This document shows positions 8,168 through 15,633 of a stretch of DNA of 41,573 nt, one piece after another. The notes under the pieces are model-generated. The model ran no database searches, had not been told where the DNA came from, and saw only the letters and a program-made list of their open reading frames with translations. A program made the translations under genes and the position numbers. The first letter of the stretch is position 1. The number at the start of each line of letters is the position of its first letter. The DNA comes from Parelusimicrobium sp031549165 (lineage in GTDB: Bacteria > Elusimicrobiota > Elusimicrobia > Elusimicrobiales > Elusimicrobiaceae). The stretch spans positions 1-41,573 of the forward strand of contig JAVBQE010000069.1 of NCBI GenBank assembly GCA_031549165.1. The letters run 5' to 3'.

Positions 8168-9325
8168 ATGAACCATATTTCAATTAATAACAGAAAAATG
8201 CTTATTATAGCGGGCGAAGCGTCGGGCGATTTGCACGCGGCTAGCCTTGTGCGCCAAATTAAACTTTTAATGCCCGATATTGAGGTAACGGCCCTCGCCG
8301 GAAGGCGTACGTATGAAGCTTGTGATAAGTTTATTTATGACCTTGCCTCCATAGGCCTTAGCGGGTTTATTGAACCTATAGTAAAGCTTCCCTTCCTCTT
8401 CAAACTTTTTAATAAAATAGAAAATTATTTAGACACACAACACCCGGACTTTGTGGTGCTGGTGGACTATTACGGCTTTAACTCTCACGTCCTAAAAATG
8501 GCACATGCAAGAAAAATACCCGTCTACTATTATGTAACCCCGCAGGTGTGGGCCAGCAGACAATGGCGCGCTAAAACTTTGGCTAAATACTGCACAAAGA
8601 TGTTTACTATTTATCCGTTTGAACCTGCTTTCCATGCTAAATATGGTGGACGGGCGGAGTTTTTGGGCAACCCGCTTTTAGACATTGTGCCGCCGCCGTA
8701 TCAAGGACACGATGAGGTTTCTGTAGTGTACTGGAAAATAGGTATTTTACCCGGCAGCAGGAACAGCGAGATTTCGCGCCTCGTGCCCGTGTTTTACAAA
8801 ACATTCCAGATAATAAAAGAAACTCATGCAAGCGCAAAAGCATTCTTATTTGCCGTGCCGGAGTTTGATGACGAATATTATAAAAAACTTTTAGGCCCCG
8901 AAGGCGCACAGGAAGTAACCATAGTACGCGAAAATGATTATTTTAAGCGTTCGCAGATGGATTTTCTTTTAACCTGTTCCGGCACTGCCACTTTGGAAAA
9001 TGCGCTTTTGGGCGTGCCTATGCTGGTGGCTTACAAGCTTTCCGCCATTACATACCGCATAGCCCGCATGGTAGTAAAAGTGTCATATATTTCTTTAGTA
9101 AATATTCTTGCCAACAAAGAAGTGGTTAAAGAATTTATACAAGAACATGCCACACCCGCCGCAATGGCATGGGAAGCGCGCAAGTATTTGGACGAACCTG
9201 AAGAGCTGGCAAACATGAAGAAAGAACTGCTTGCCTTAAGAGCGTCTTTGGGTAAACCGGGCCTTGCTGAAAGAGCCGCTAAAGATATATTAGCCGAAGT
9301 TTACAGGGATAAACAAAATGGCTGA
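8168..9325 (+). CDS. lpxB: Lipid-A-disaccharide synthase
   Basis: A GT19 glycosyltransferase that joins UDP-2,3-diacylglucosamine and lipid X to make the lipid A disaccharide at the inner-membrane face; its presence indicates an outer membrane with lipopolysaccharide. Landmarks are IIAGEASGDLHAASL at the N-terminus, VDYYGFN, YYVTPQVWASRQWR, LPGSRNSEI, and TCSGTATLENALLGVPMLVAYK in the donor-binding half. At 385 residues it is the usual size. The start could instead be the ATG at 8198 (MLIIAGEASGD), nearer the family's opening; 8168 is kept because a purine-rich stretch precedes it. Its last eight bases overlap the relA/spoT-like gene. Confidence 0.95.
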   Translation: MNHISINNRKMLIIAGEASGDLHAASLVRQIKLLMPDIEVTALAGRRTYEACDKFIYDLASIGLSGFIEPIVKLPFLFKLFNKIENYLDTQHPDFVVLVDYYGFNSHVLKMAHARKIPVYYYVTPQVWASRQWRAKTLAKYCTKMFTIYPFEPAFHAKYGGRAEFLGNPLLDIVPPPYQGHDEVSVVYWKIGILPGSRNSEISRLVPVFYKTFQIIKETHASAKAFLFAVPEFDDEYYKKLLGPEGAQEVTIVRENDYFKRSQMDFLLTCSGTATLENALLGVPMLVAYKLSAITYRIARMVVKVSYISLVNILANKEVVKEFIQEHATPAAMAWEARKYLDEPEELANMKKELLALRASLGKPGLAERAAKDILAEVYRDKQNG

Positions 9326-10784
9326 AATCTCTTTACAAGACATTCTAAATAAATTTAAAAGTTATAACCCAAACGTGGACTCCACTCTTTTGGAGAAGGC
9401 TTACAACTTTGCCAAAAAAGCGCATGAAGGCCAGCTCAGAGCATCGGGCGAGCCTTTTTTTAACCATACTTGCGCCGCCGCGGAAATCCTTTTAGACCAT
9501 AAGCTTGATATTGAAACCGTAGCCGCAGGCCTGCTGCACGACACGGTGGAAGATACCTCCATGACAAAAGCCGACATTGAGCGCGAGTTTGGAAAAGACA
9601 TCGCCCACCTTGTTGAAGGCGTAACCAAAATATCGGACTTAAAATTTTCTTCCAAAGACGAAGAAACTGTAGAAAACTGGCGTAAAATGTTAGTAGCCAT
9701 GGCTAAAGACGTACGCGTTATACTCATCAAACTGGCTGACCGCACGCACAACATGAAAACCCTTTTCTACCTTAAGGACCCGGCCAAAAGAAAACAAAAA
9801 GCACTTGAAACGCTAAACCTCTACGCCCCGCTCGCCCAGCGCCTGGGTATGTTTACAATAAAAACAGAGCTGGAGGATTTGTGTTTTGAGCATTTATACC
9901 CCGTTGAGTACCACCGCTTAAAAGAACAGGTGGCAAAGCGCACCGCGGACCGGCAGGCGCGCTTAGACGCGTTTAAAGCAAAGCTGGACGGCGCTTTAAA
10001 TACCGAAGGATTAGAAGTTAAAATTTTATCCCGCGCTAAAACACTTTATTCCATTTTCCGCAAAATGCAAAAACAAAATTTACTCTTTAACCAGATACAG
10101 GATTCTCTGGGCGTAAGAATTATTACCAAAACTGTGCCTGAATGTTACAGAGCGCTAGGCATAGTGCACAGCGCGTTTACGCCGCTGGCAGGCTCTTTTA
10201 CGGACTACATCGCCACGCCTAAAGTTAACATGTACCAAAGTATACACACCACCGTTATCTTTGAAGGCGACCTGGTGGAAATACAAATCCGCACAGAAGA
10301 AATGCACCGCACCTGCGAATACGGTATCGCCGCGCACTGGCGCTATAAAATGGGCCAAAAAGGCGCGGACAAAAAGTTTGACGAAAAAATTAACTGGCTA
10401 AGGCAATGGCTGGAGTGGCAGCAAGACGTGGCCGCACCCAGAGAGTTTTTGGAAGGATTTAAAACTGATATTACCTTACAGCAAGTATTTGTGTTTACGC
10501 CGCGCGCGGAAGTTAAGTCTTTACCTGAAGGCTCTAAACCTTTGGACTTTGCTTACGCCGTACACTCAGACATCGGTGAAAGGTACTGGGGCGCAAAAGT
10601 TAACAACAAAATGGTGCGAATGGACTATGTGTTTAAGACGGGCGATATCTGTGAAATTATAACGCGCGTCAATATGCACCCGACGGAAAACTGGTTGGAG
10701 TTTGCCAAAACCGCGCATGCGCGCGCTTATATAAGAAAATATTTAAGAGAGCACCGCAAGGATGTCCCCCGGGGGAAAAAATGA
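9318..10784 (+). CDS. (p)ppGpp synthetase/hydrolase, RelA/SpoT family, short form
   Basis: Stringent-response alarmone enzyme. In order: an HD hydrolase domain (FNHT near 48, GLLHDTVEDT at 71-80), a synthetase domain (SRAKTLYSIFRKMQ, DSLGVRII, NMYQSIHTTV, EIQIRTEEMHRTCEYGIAAHW) and a TGS domain (QVFVFTPRAEVKSLPEGS with FAYAVH). Both catalytic halves keep their key residues, so it looks bifunctional. It stops at residue 488, just after the TGS domain and its first helix. Full-length family members have about 700 or more residues, so the helical, zinc-finger and ACT/RRM regulatory domains are absent. The stop is part of an ATGA overlap with the next gene, which argues against a sequencing frameshift. 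Confidence 0.93.
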   Translation: MAEISLQDILNKFKSYNPNVDSTLLEKAYNFAKKAHEGQLRASGEPFFNHTCAAAEILLDHKLDIETVAAGLLHDTVEDTSMTKADIEREFGKDIAHLVEGVTKISDLKFSSKDEETVENWRKMLVAMAKDVRVILIKLADRTHNMKTLFYLKDPAKRKQKALETLNLYAPLAQRLGMFTIKTELEDLCFEHLYPVEYHRLKEQVAKRTADRQARLDAFKAKLDGALNTEGLEVKILSRAKTLYSIFRKMQKQNLLFNQIQDSLGVRIITKTVPECYRALGIVHSAFTPLAGSFTDYIATPKVNMYQSIHTTVIFEGDLVEIQIRTEEMHRTCEYGIAAHWRYKMGQKGADKKFDEKINWLRQWLEWQQDVAAPREFLEGFKTDITLQQVFVFTPRAEVKSLPEGSKPLDFAYAVHSDIGERYWGAKVNNKMVRMDYVFKTGDICEIITRVNMHPTENWLEFAKTAHARAYIRKYLREHRKDVPRGKK

Positions 10785-11098
10785 ACTGCTGGAAATGCAA
10801 CGGCTTAGTGGAAGAACAAGACAAATTTTGCAGGCACTGCGGCGCGGGCCTGGGCGGCAATATGCCGTGGTATTACCACTGGTGGGGCATTTTGGTTATC
10901 ATGGTGTGTATCGGCCCGTTGGCGCTGCCTTATGTATACAAATCACCGCTTTTAAGCAAAGCCGCAAAGTCCTTCTGGACGGCGGTGATATGCGCTTTTA
11001 CTGTAGCGGTAGTATGGCTTATATATTACGGGATTAGCAAAATGTTTGCTGCGCTTAACGCGGCGATGACGGGTAATTTTGACGGGTTTGGATACTAA
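10781..11098 (+). CDS. Small zinc-ribbon membrane protein
   Basis: A 105-residue protein that begins with a zinc ribbon (CWKC at residues 3-6, CRHC at 17-20, followed by Gly residues) and continues with two hydrophobic segments (about 34-51 and 64-84). Zinc ribbons of this kind are common at the N-terminus of small bacterial membrane proteins of unknown role. It starts in a four-base overlap with the end of the short RelA/SpoT gene, so the two are co-translated. Its 3' end overlaps the stop of the convergent membrane-protein gene by four bases. No function can be assigned. Confidence 0.75.
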   Translation: MNCWKCNGLVEEQDKFCRHCGAGLGGNMPWYYHWWGILVIMVCIGPLALPYVYKSPLLSKAAKSFWTAVICAFTVAVVWLIYYGISKMFAALNAAMTGNFDGFGY

Positions 11099-11715
11099 AA
11101 ATATTCATTAATATTTTGCTTTTCCTGCCACACCGCTATAAAGAAGGACACCACAAAAAGAAGTTTTATAATCCAACCGAAAGACGCGTCCGATACTAAG
11201 ATAAGAATGCTGGCTATATAAAGCACAAAGTCAAAAATCTTCTGCCATTTATCAATATGCGTAATCTCAGCAGGCCGCTCAGTAGTGGTAGCAAAAAACC
11301 AGCGCGTTAGCCCGACAAAAACTATATATAAAATAAGCGCGTAGGCCAGCAATAAATGGCTCTTAATAAAAAAATCCAAAGAAGTTTCAAAGGCTGTTCT
11401 GTTAATAGTCTCCGGCAGAAAAACAGAGCAGAGCACCGCGAACAGAAAAAGCGTAACCAACACCGCCAAATTAACCGCCACTAAAATACCAACAAAAACA
11501 AAAGGCTTCGTTTTAAATGTAAGCGAAGTGTAGCCGTACACTTCCTGCGATTTCCTGTATGGGTTTATAAGCAAAAAAGCCAAAAATAAAAGCGCCAAAA
11601 AGCTGTTGCCGCTGGCTCCCGTATGCCTTTCAATAGAAATAAATGCAAAAAGCATAATGAAAGTGCCAAAAAACGCCTTTAAAAAAAGCTGTGGAATTTT
11701 AGAAATGAATGTCAT
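11095..11715 (-). CDS. Hypothetical polytopic membrane protein
   Basis: 206 residues with about five or six hydrophobic segments (around 9-27, 36-50, 72-98, 119-137, 157-172 and 178-193) and few charged loops, so an inner-membrane protein. I do not recognise the family. It begins in a four-base overlap with ybeY (ATGA) and is the last gene of the minus-strand run that starts at 16950. Its stop codon overlaps that of the convergent zinc-ribbon protein. Confidence 0.7.
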   Translation of the reverse strand: MTFISKIPQLFLKAFFGTFIMLFAFISIERHTGASGNSFLALLFLAFLLINPYRKSQEVYGYTSLTFKTKPFVFVGILVAVNLAVLVTLFLFAVLCSVFLPETINRTAFETSLDFFIKSHLLLAYALILYIVFVGLTRWFFATTTERPAEITHIDKWQKIFDFVLYIASILILVSDASFGWIIKLLFVVSFFIAVWQEKQNINEYF

Positions 11716-12152
11716 AACAATGCCTGTTTAATAATTTTTCCGGCCTTTTCATCCATGGCCGCACGTTCTTTTTTAGTAGCGTCGTCCATACCGGCCAAAT
11801 GCAGCGCGCCGTGGACGGCGTACATCAACATTTCCTGCAAAACTGTGTGGTTATATATTTTAGAATTTTCTTTGGCTACAGAAAAACAAATAAAAATATC
11901 CCCAAACGGCTGCACGTCTTTAATTTTTTTATCAAACATGTATGGAAAAGAAATCACATCCGTCACATAATCATGCCCAAGAAACTGCGCATTAATAGAA
12001 TGAATTTCCCTAGCAGAAACAAAAACCACATTAACAACACCATTGAGCTCGGCAAGCTTTTTCCCCAACGCAAGTAAAACCGCGCTCTCAAAAAGCGCGG
12101 TCTTCTTCAAACCCAAAGGAACGGAAGTCTTATAAAAAACATTTATTTGCAT
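11712..12152 (-). CDS. ybeY: Endoribonuclease YbeY (rRNA maturation factor)
   Basis: A metal-dependent RNase involved in 16S rRNA 3'-end processing and ribosome quality control. The core reads FLGHDYVTDVISFPY, then FGDIFICF, then HGALHLAGMDD. The consensus is HGxLHLxGYDH, so His114 and His118 are kept while the third metal ligand is Asp124 rather than His, a variation also seen in some other phyla. Length is 146 residues, normal. It starts one base after the methyltransferase stop and overlaps the next gene by four bases. The restriction-modification pair therefore sits directly upstream in the same transcription direction. Confidence 0.92.
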   Translation of the reverse strand: MQINVFYKTSVPLGLKKTALFESAVLLALGKKLAELNGVVNVVFVSAREIHSINAQFLGHDYVTDVISFPYMFDKKIKDVQPFGDIFICFSVAKENSKIYNHTVLQEMLMYAVHGALHLAGMDDATKKERAAMDEKAGKIIKQALL

Positions 12153-12153
12153 A

Positions 12154-13005
12154 TTAAAAATATGTGGATATGCCTGAAGAGGGGCTTTCTTTTTTTATTA
12201 AACGGTTTTTATGCATACCACGCTGCTTTTTCTGACTGAAAGTTTCCTTTACCGTATGCAATGCTATTTCTTTATCAAAAACATCTTTTTCTGCATATGC
12301 ATTAGAAACTCTTTCTTTGGACTGTTGTAAATATTGTTCAGAAATATCTATCCCGATATATTTATGCCCCAAAAGTTTGGCCGCAACTAAAGTAGTGCCG
12401 CTGCCGCAATACGGATCTATAATAACACCCTTTTTATCATTCATAACAGAGTAAATACATCTTGTAGGCAGAGCTAAAGGAAAAGGCGCTGGGTGTTTAA
12501 CCTTGTTCTCCGGACGAATACGCCAAATAGAAGTACACAACGCATGCTTTGACTGTAATTCTTCCCCTATTAAGTCCTCTGGTTTTCTGGATTTATAAAG
12601 CCAGTAAATCCGCTCCTCCACCTGCCAAAAACGCCAGCCGCGTATATTGGCGGCTATTCCCCTATCCCAAATAATTTCCTGGCGTAAATTCCATTCACTC
12701 TTTGCAACCCATGTAAGCGGGTGGAGCAACTTCCCTTTTTCCCAACGTAATTTATGATTGTAAAAAAAACTGCCGCCGGGTTTAATAACCCTATATAACT
12801 CATTTAAAACTTTGACCTGCTCGTCTTGATAATGCGCCTCATTCCTCTTATCCGTCGCTGAATCATACTTTACATTATTTACAAGCCAGCCCTTCTTATT
12901 TTCCTGCTTATTATATGGAGGAGAGGTAACCCCAGCGTCTACGGAATTAGAAGGGATTTTTTTTAGTCCATCCAAAACATCTGCGCAGATAAACATTCTA
13001 CGCAC
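12154..13005 (-). CDS. Type II DNA methyltransferase (N6-adenine or N4-cytosine, beta-type order)
   Basis: A SAM-dependent modification enzyme of 283 residues. Motif IV, TSPPYN, is at 27-32 and motif I, DPYCGSGTT, at 197-205; having the catalytic motif before the SAM-binding motif is the beta-class order. Other supporting stretches are VLNELYRVIKPGGSFFYNHK (68-85), RWEKGKLLHPLTW, and GHKYIGIDISEQY after motif I. TSPPY does not separate adenine from cytosine-N4 specificity, and the target site cannot be read from sequence. Its start lies in an eight-base overlap with the upstream endonuclease candidate, preceded by AAGGAG. The region is noticeably AT-richer than the neighbours ybeY and glgC, which suggests acquisition by transfer. 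Confidence 0.9.
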   Translation of the reverse strand: MRRMFICADVLDGLKKIPSNSVDAGVTSPPYNKQENKKGWLVNNVKYDSATDKRNEAHYQDEQVKVLNELYRVIKPGGSFFYNHKLRWEKGKLLHPLTWVAKSEWNLRQEIIWDRGIAANIRGWRFWQVEERIYWLYKSRKPEDLIGEELQSKHALCTSIWRIRPENKVKHPAPFPLALPTRCIYSVMNDKKGVIIDPYCGSGTTLVAAKLLGHKYIGIDISEQYLQQSKERVSNAYAEKDVFDKEIALHTVKETFSQKKQRGMHKNRLIKKESPSSGISTYF

Positions 13006-13687
13006 TCCTTGCTTGTAAAAAATTAAATAAGTCTTTATTTATATATTTTTTTAAACCTATCAATTTTTTCTTTTCAATTAAATAAATTACCTTTAAATCG
13101 GAGGAGTCTTTATAATTCTTAAAAGTAAAGGATGCGGTTCTCAAATATTCGGCAGATTTATCCTTCCTTTCAGGAAATCTTTTTAGAAGCTTCTTTTCTA
13201 AATTATCTAGAAAAGAAGTATGATTAAAAGGAACTTCAATAAGATATACTAGCCGGCCATCAATGAAGCCGCTTATTAACATATTAAGGCCACTTTCTTT
13301 ATCTTTGGCAAACCGTGCCCAGGTATAATCTGTAAAATTACCGCCTCCATTGAGCATTTGCGGTTTTTTTCTTAGTCCTTTTTCATACGCAGCATAGTCA
13401 GAGGAGGAAACATTTTTGGGCTTTGCTTCACAATTAATCTGTTCTCCTATAGGATCTTGCTTAAAGCCGTCAAAACCGATCTTTTTAGTATTGTGAGTAT
13501 ATCCTGCAAGCGATACCGTCAAAAACTCTCTTAATGTAGAGCTATTTTTGTCATTCATATACATATCCAACAAATCCGAGAACAGAGCTATCAGCTCATC
13601 CTTAGACATGTCCAACAATCGGGAACTAAACTCCTTTTGTTCTCCTGTTGAATAGATTTTTATTATATTTGCTAAACTTTCATTCAT
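12998..13687 (-). CDS. Candidate type II restriction endonuclease paired with the methyltransferase
   Basis: 229 residues with no family that I recognise by name. A PD-(D/E)xK-like active site can be proposed: Asp73 in KKIGFDGFK followed by Glu87-Ala-Lys89 in INCEAKPKN, with Asp78 and Glu82 between. The position directly upstream of, and overlapping by eight bases, a lone DNA methyltransferase is the usual arrangement of a restriction-modification pair. The gene is strongly AT-rich and lysine-rich compared with the flanking housekeeping genes. It begins seven bases after the glgC stop without a Shine-Dalgarno site; TATAAA lies five bases before its ATG, overlapping the glgC stop. Endonuclease activity is inference from motif plus context. 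Confidence 0.65.
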   Translation of the reverse strand: MNESLANIIKIYSTGEQKEFSSRLLDMSKDELIALFSDLLDMYMNDKNSSTLREFLTVSLAGYTHNTKKIGFDGFKQDPIGEQINCEAKPKNVSSSDYAAYEKGLRKKPQMLNGGGNFTDYTWARFAKDKESGLNMLISGFIDGRLVYLIEVPFNHTSFLDNLEKKLLKRFPERKDKSAEYLRTASFTFKNYKDSSDLKVIYLIEKKKLIGLKKYINKDLFNFLQARSA

Positions 13688-13693
13688 AATATT

Positions 13694-14902
13694 TTATAAA
13701 AACTTGCTTCTGCCTCTGGGAATAATTACTATCCCCGACGGGTCTATGTAGAACATCTGTGCGTCATCTTCCGGCTTATAGCCGATTTGTTTTGCAGATA
13801 TAACATTATGTCTGTCCACAATAACCTTCTTCATCCTAACATTCGGCCGTATTTCGCAGGAATCCATGATAACACAATCTTCTAAATGACAGCCCTTGTG
13901 AACAATAATATTGCTGCCCAAAACACAGTTTTTAATATGTGCGCCGTTGTGCACAATACAGCCATTTGAAAGCATGGAATTTTCAATCGTCCCGCCGAGA
14001 TATTTAGTAGGCGGCAAATGATAGACGGAGGTGCTGATGGGCCATTTGGCATTATTCAAATCAAGCAAAGGCTTTTCGCCCAAAAGGTCCATATTCGTCT
14101 GCCAGTAGCTTTGTATTGTACCCACGTCTCTCCAGTAGCCTTGCTCTTCATAGCTCTTAAGACCGGGGAGTTTTTGGCTGGCAAAGTCATAGGCGAAAGT
14201 GCGGTAGTCACTAAGAATCTGCGGCAGAATATGTTTACCAAAATCTAAGTTGCTAACGTCGCAAAAGCGCTTCTGCAAAATCTTAATAAGCACGTCCGTT
14301 TTAAAAATATAGTTGCCCATAGACGCATAAGCTTTATTCTTATTGCCGGGGATACATTTAGGTTTTTCCGGCTTTTCGTCAAACTGGATAATACGGTTAG
14401 AGTCATTAACACCTAAAACCCCAAACTCGCGCGCTTCCTTAATATCCACCACGTTGGCCGCCACAGTGACATCAGCGTTATTTTTAACGTGGAAGTCTAT
14501 CATCTGCTGAATATCCATGCGGTAAATATGGTCCGCACCGAAAATAGCTACGAGGTCCGGCGCAAAATCTGTTACTAAATTAACATTCTGTTTAACGGCG
14601 TCTGCGGTGCCTCGGTACCAAATCTCCCCTAAGCGCATCTGCGGGGGCACGGTGGTTAAAAAGTGGTCTCTGCTGATACCGTCCGTCTTCCAGGTGGTGC
14701 GCAGATATTCAATTAAGCTTTGTGACAAATACTGCACCAGCATGTATGAGCTGAAAATACCTGAGTTAACGAAGTTGGAAAGCACAAAATCCACAATTCT
14801 GTATTTACCGCCGAAGGGCACTGCCGGCTTGCTTCTCTCTTTGGTTAATGGGTAAAGGCGCTCGCCCTTGCCGCCAGCCATAATCATACCTAAAACGCGC
14901 AT
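13694..14902 (-). CDS. glgC: Glucose-1-phosphate adenylyltransferase
   Basis: Makes ADP-glucose for glycogen synthesis. The nucleotidyltransferase domain opens with GMIMAGGKGERLYPLTKERSKPAV, then FGGKYRIVDFVLSN, GTADAVKQN, FGADHIYRMD, and EEQGYWRDVGTIQSYW. The C-terminal left-handed beta-helix follows (NSMLSNGCIVHNGAHIKN and later hexapeptide-like repeats). At 402 residues it is a normal length. A strong ribosome site (AAAGGAGG) precedes the ATG. It lies after thyX with a 53-base gap holding a REP-like hairpin, and before the restriction-modification pair. A GH13 glycosidase at 22240 may act on the polymer, though not in the same operon. Confidence 0.96.
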   Translation of the reverse strand: MRVLGMIMAGGKGERLYPLTKERSKPAVPFGGKYRIVDFVLSNFVNSGIFSSYMLVQYLSQSLIEYLRTTWKTDGISRDHFLTTVPPQMRLGEIWYRGTADAVKQNVNLVTDFAPDLVAIFGADHIYRMDIQQMIDFHVKNNADVTVAANVVDIKEAREFGVLGVNDSNRIIQFDEKPEKPKCIPGNKNKAYASMGNYIFKTDVLIKILQKRFCDVSNLDFGKHILPQILSDYRTFAYDFASQKLPGLKSYEEQGYWRDVGTIQSYWQTNMDLLGEKPLLDLNNAKWPISTSVYHLPPTKYLGGTIENSMLSNGCIVHNGAHIKNCVLGSNIIVHKGCHLEDCVIMDSCEIRPNVRMKKVIVDRHNVISAKQIGYKPEDDAQMFYIDPSGIVIIPRGRSKFL

Positions 14903-14925
14903 AGGAATTCCTCCTTTATATTAAA

Positions 14926-14947
14926 ATCCTTCGCTTCCGCTCAGGAT
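14926..14947. repeat. REP-like palindromic element between thyX and glgC
   Basis: A 22-base imperfect palindrome, ATCCT at 14926-14930 and AGGAT at 14943-14947, around a TCGCTTCCGCTC core. On the minus strand it resembles dispersed sequences known in many genomes that read roughly ATCCTGAGCGGAAGCGAAGG. It may work as a weak terminator or mRNA-stabilising hairpin between thyX and glgC. The same style of sequence, with a GCGAGCGAAGCG core, recurs as a full inverted pair at 26398-26478. Confidence 0.45.
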
Positions 14948-14955
14948 GACAACAA

Positions 14956-15621
14956 TTATTTACTTATAAGTCTTTGGTACGCATCCCACGTCCAGGGCAT
15001 TTTTTCTTTAAAAATTTTACTGATGGCTTCTGCGTAAACTCTTATCTCTTCCTGCGCATGTTTGTCCGCGCGAAGCGTAATAAAGTTTAAGAGCGCGCGC
15101 GCATTAACCGTCCAGTAAAACTGCGTGTACTGGCAGACGGGTAAAACGCCGCGCGCCATTTCGCGCGCCACGCCTGCTTCTAAAAGTTTTTTATATGCGG
15201 CGTAGGAAGCGTTGATGCTGTCTTCATAAACTTTACTTAACGCATCATTGTCAAAAGAATCTGCAGATATGGAGCCTTGCTTATTAGCATGGTCCTGCCC
15301 GCGGAACCTTTTGGGTATATAAAATTCATCCTTAACTTCCGTATACCTTGCGCTTATTTCGTTATAGGAACATATGCGGTGGCGCATCCACTGGCGCGCT
15401 ACAAAAATGGGGCATTTAACGTGGAATTTAAACACGCAGTGCTCTATGGGAGAATGGTGCATGTTTTCAATTAAGTAATCCAGCAGAAATTTATCTTTCT
15501 CCGGCCCCTTGCTCACGCCGCCGAAGGACACTCTTGCCGCGTTAACCGCGTCTAAGTCTGAACCCATGAAAGAAACTAATGTGATAAAGCCTTTGTCTAA
15601 TAAATCCACTTTTTCTGTCAT
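14956..15621 (-). CDS. thyX: Flavin-dependent thymidylate synthase
   Basis: Makes dTMP from dUMP using FAD, NADPH and methylene-tetrahydrofolate. The ThyX signature RHRx7S is at 80-90 (MRHRICSYNEISARY), with further family segments SPIEHCVFKFHVKCPIFVARQW before it and YTQFYWTVNARALLNFITLR after it. Length is 221 residues, typical. AAGGAG just before the ATG supports the start. It follows the secreted propeller-like gene by 12 bases, so it probably shares that gene's transcript. Confidence 0.96.
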   Translation of the reverse strand: MTEKVDLLDKGFITLVSFMGSDLDAVNAARVSFGGVSKGPEKDKFLLDYLIENMHHSPIEHCVFKFHVKCPIFVARQWMRHRICSYNEISARYTEVKDEFYIPKRFRGQDHANKQGSISADSFDNDALSKVYEDSINASYAAYKKLLEAGVAREMARGVLPVCQYTQFYWTVNARALLNFITLRADKHAQEEIRVYAEAISKIFKEKMPWTWDAYQRLISK

Positions 15622-15633
15622 CGCAAAAACTCC

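Noticed and set aside
9318..10784. Frameshift explanation for the short RelA/SpoT protein
   Set aside because: The alternative frames after the stop encode no ACT or zinc-finger domain, and the next gene overlaps the stop in a coupled arrangement with its own clear zinc ribbon.
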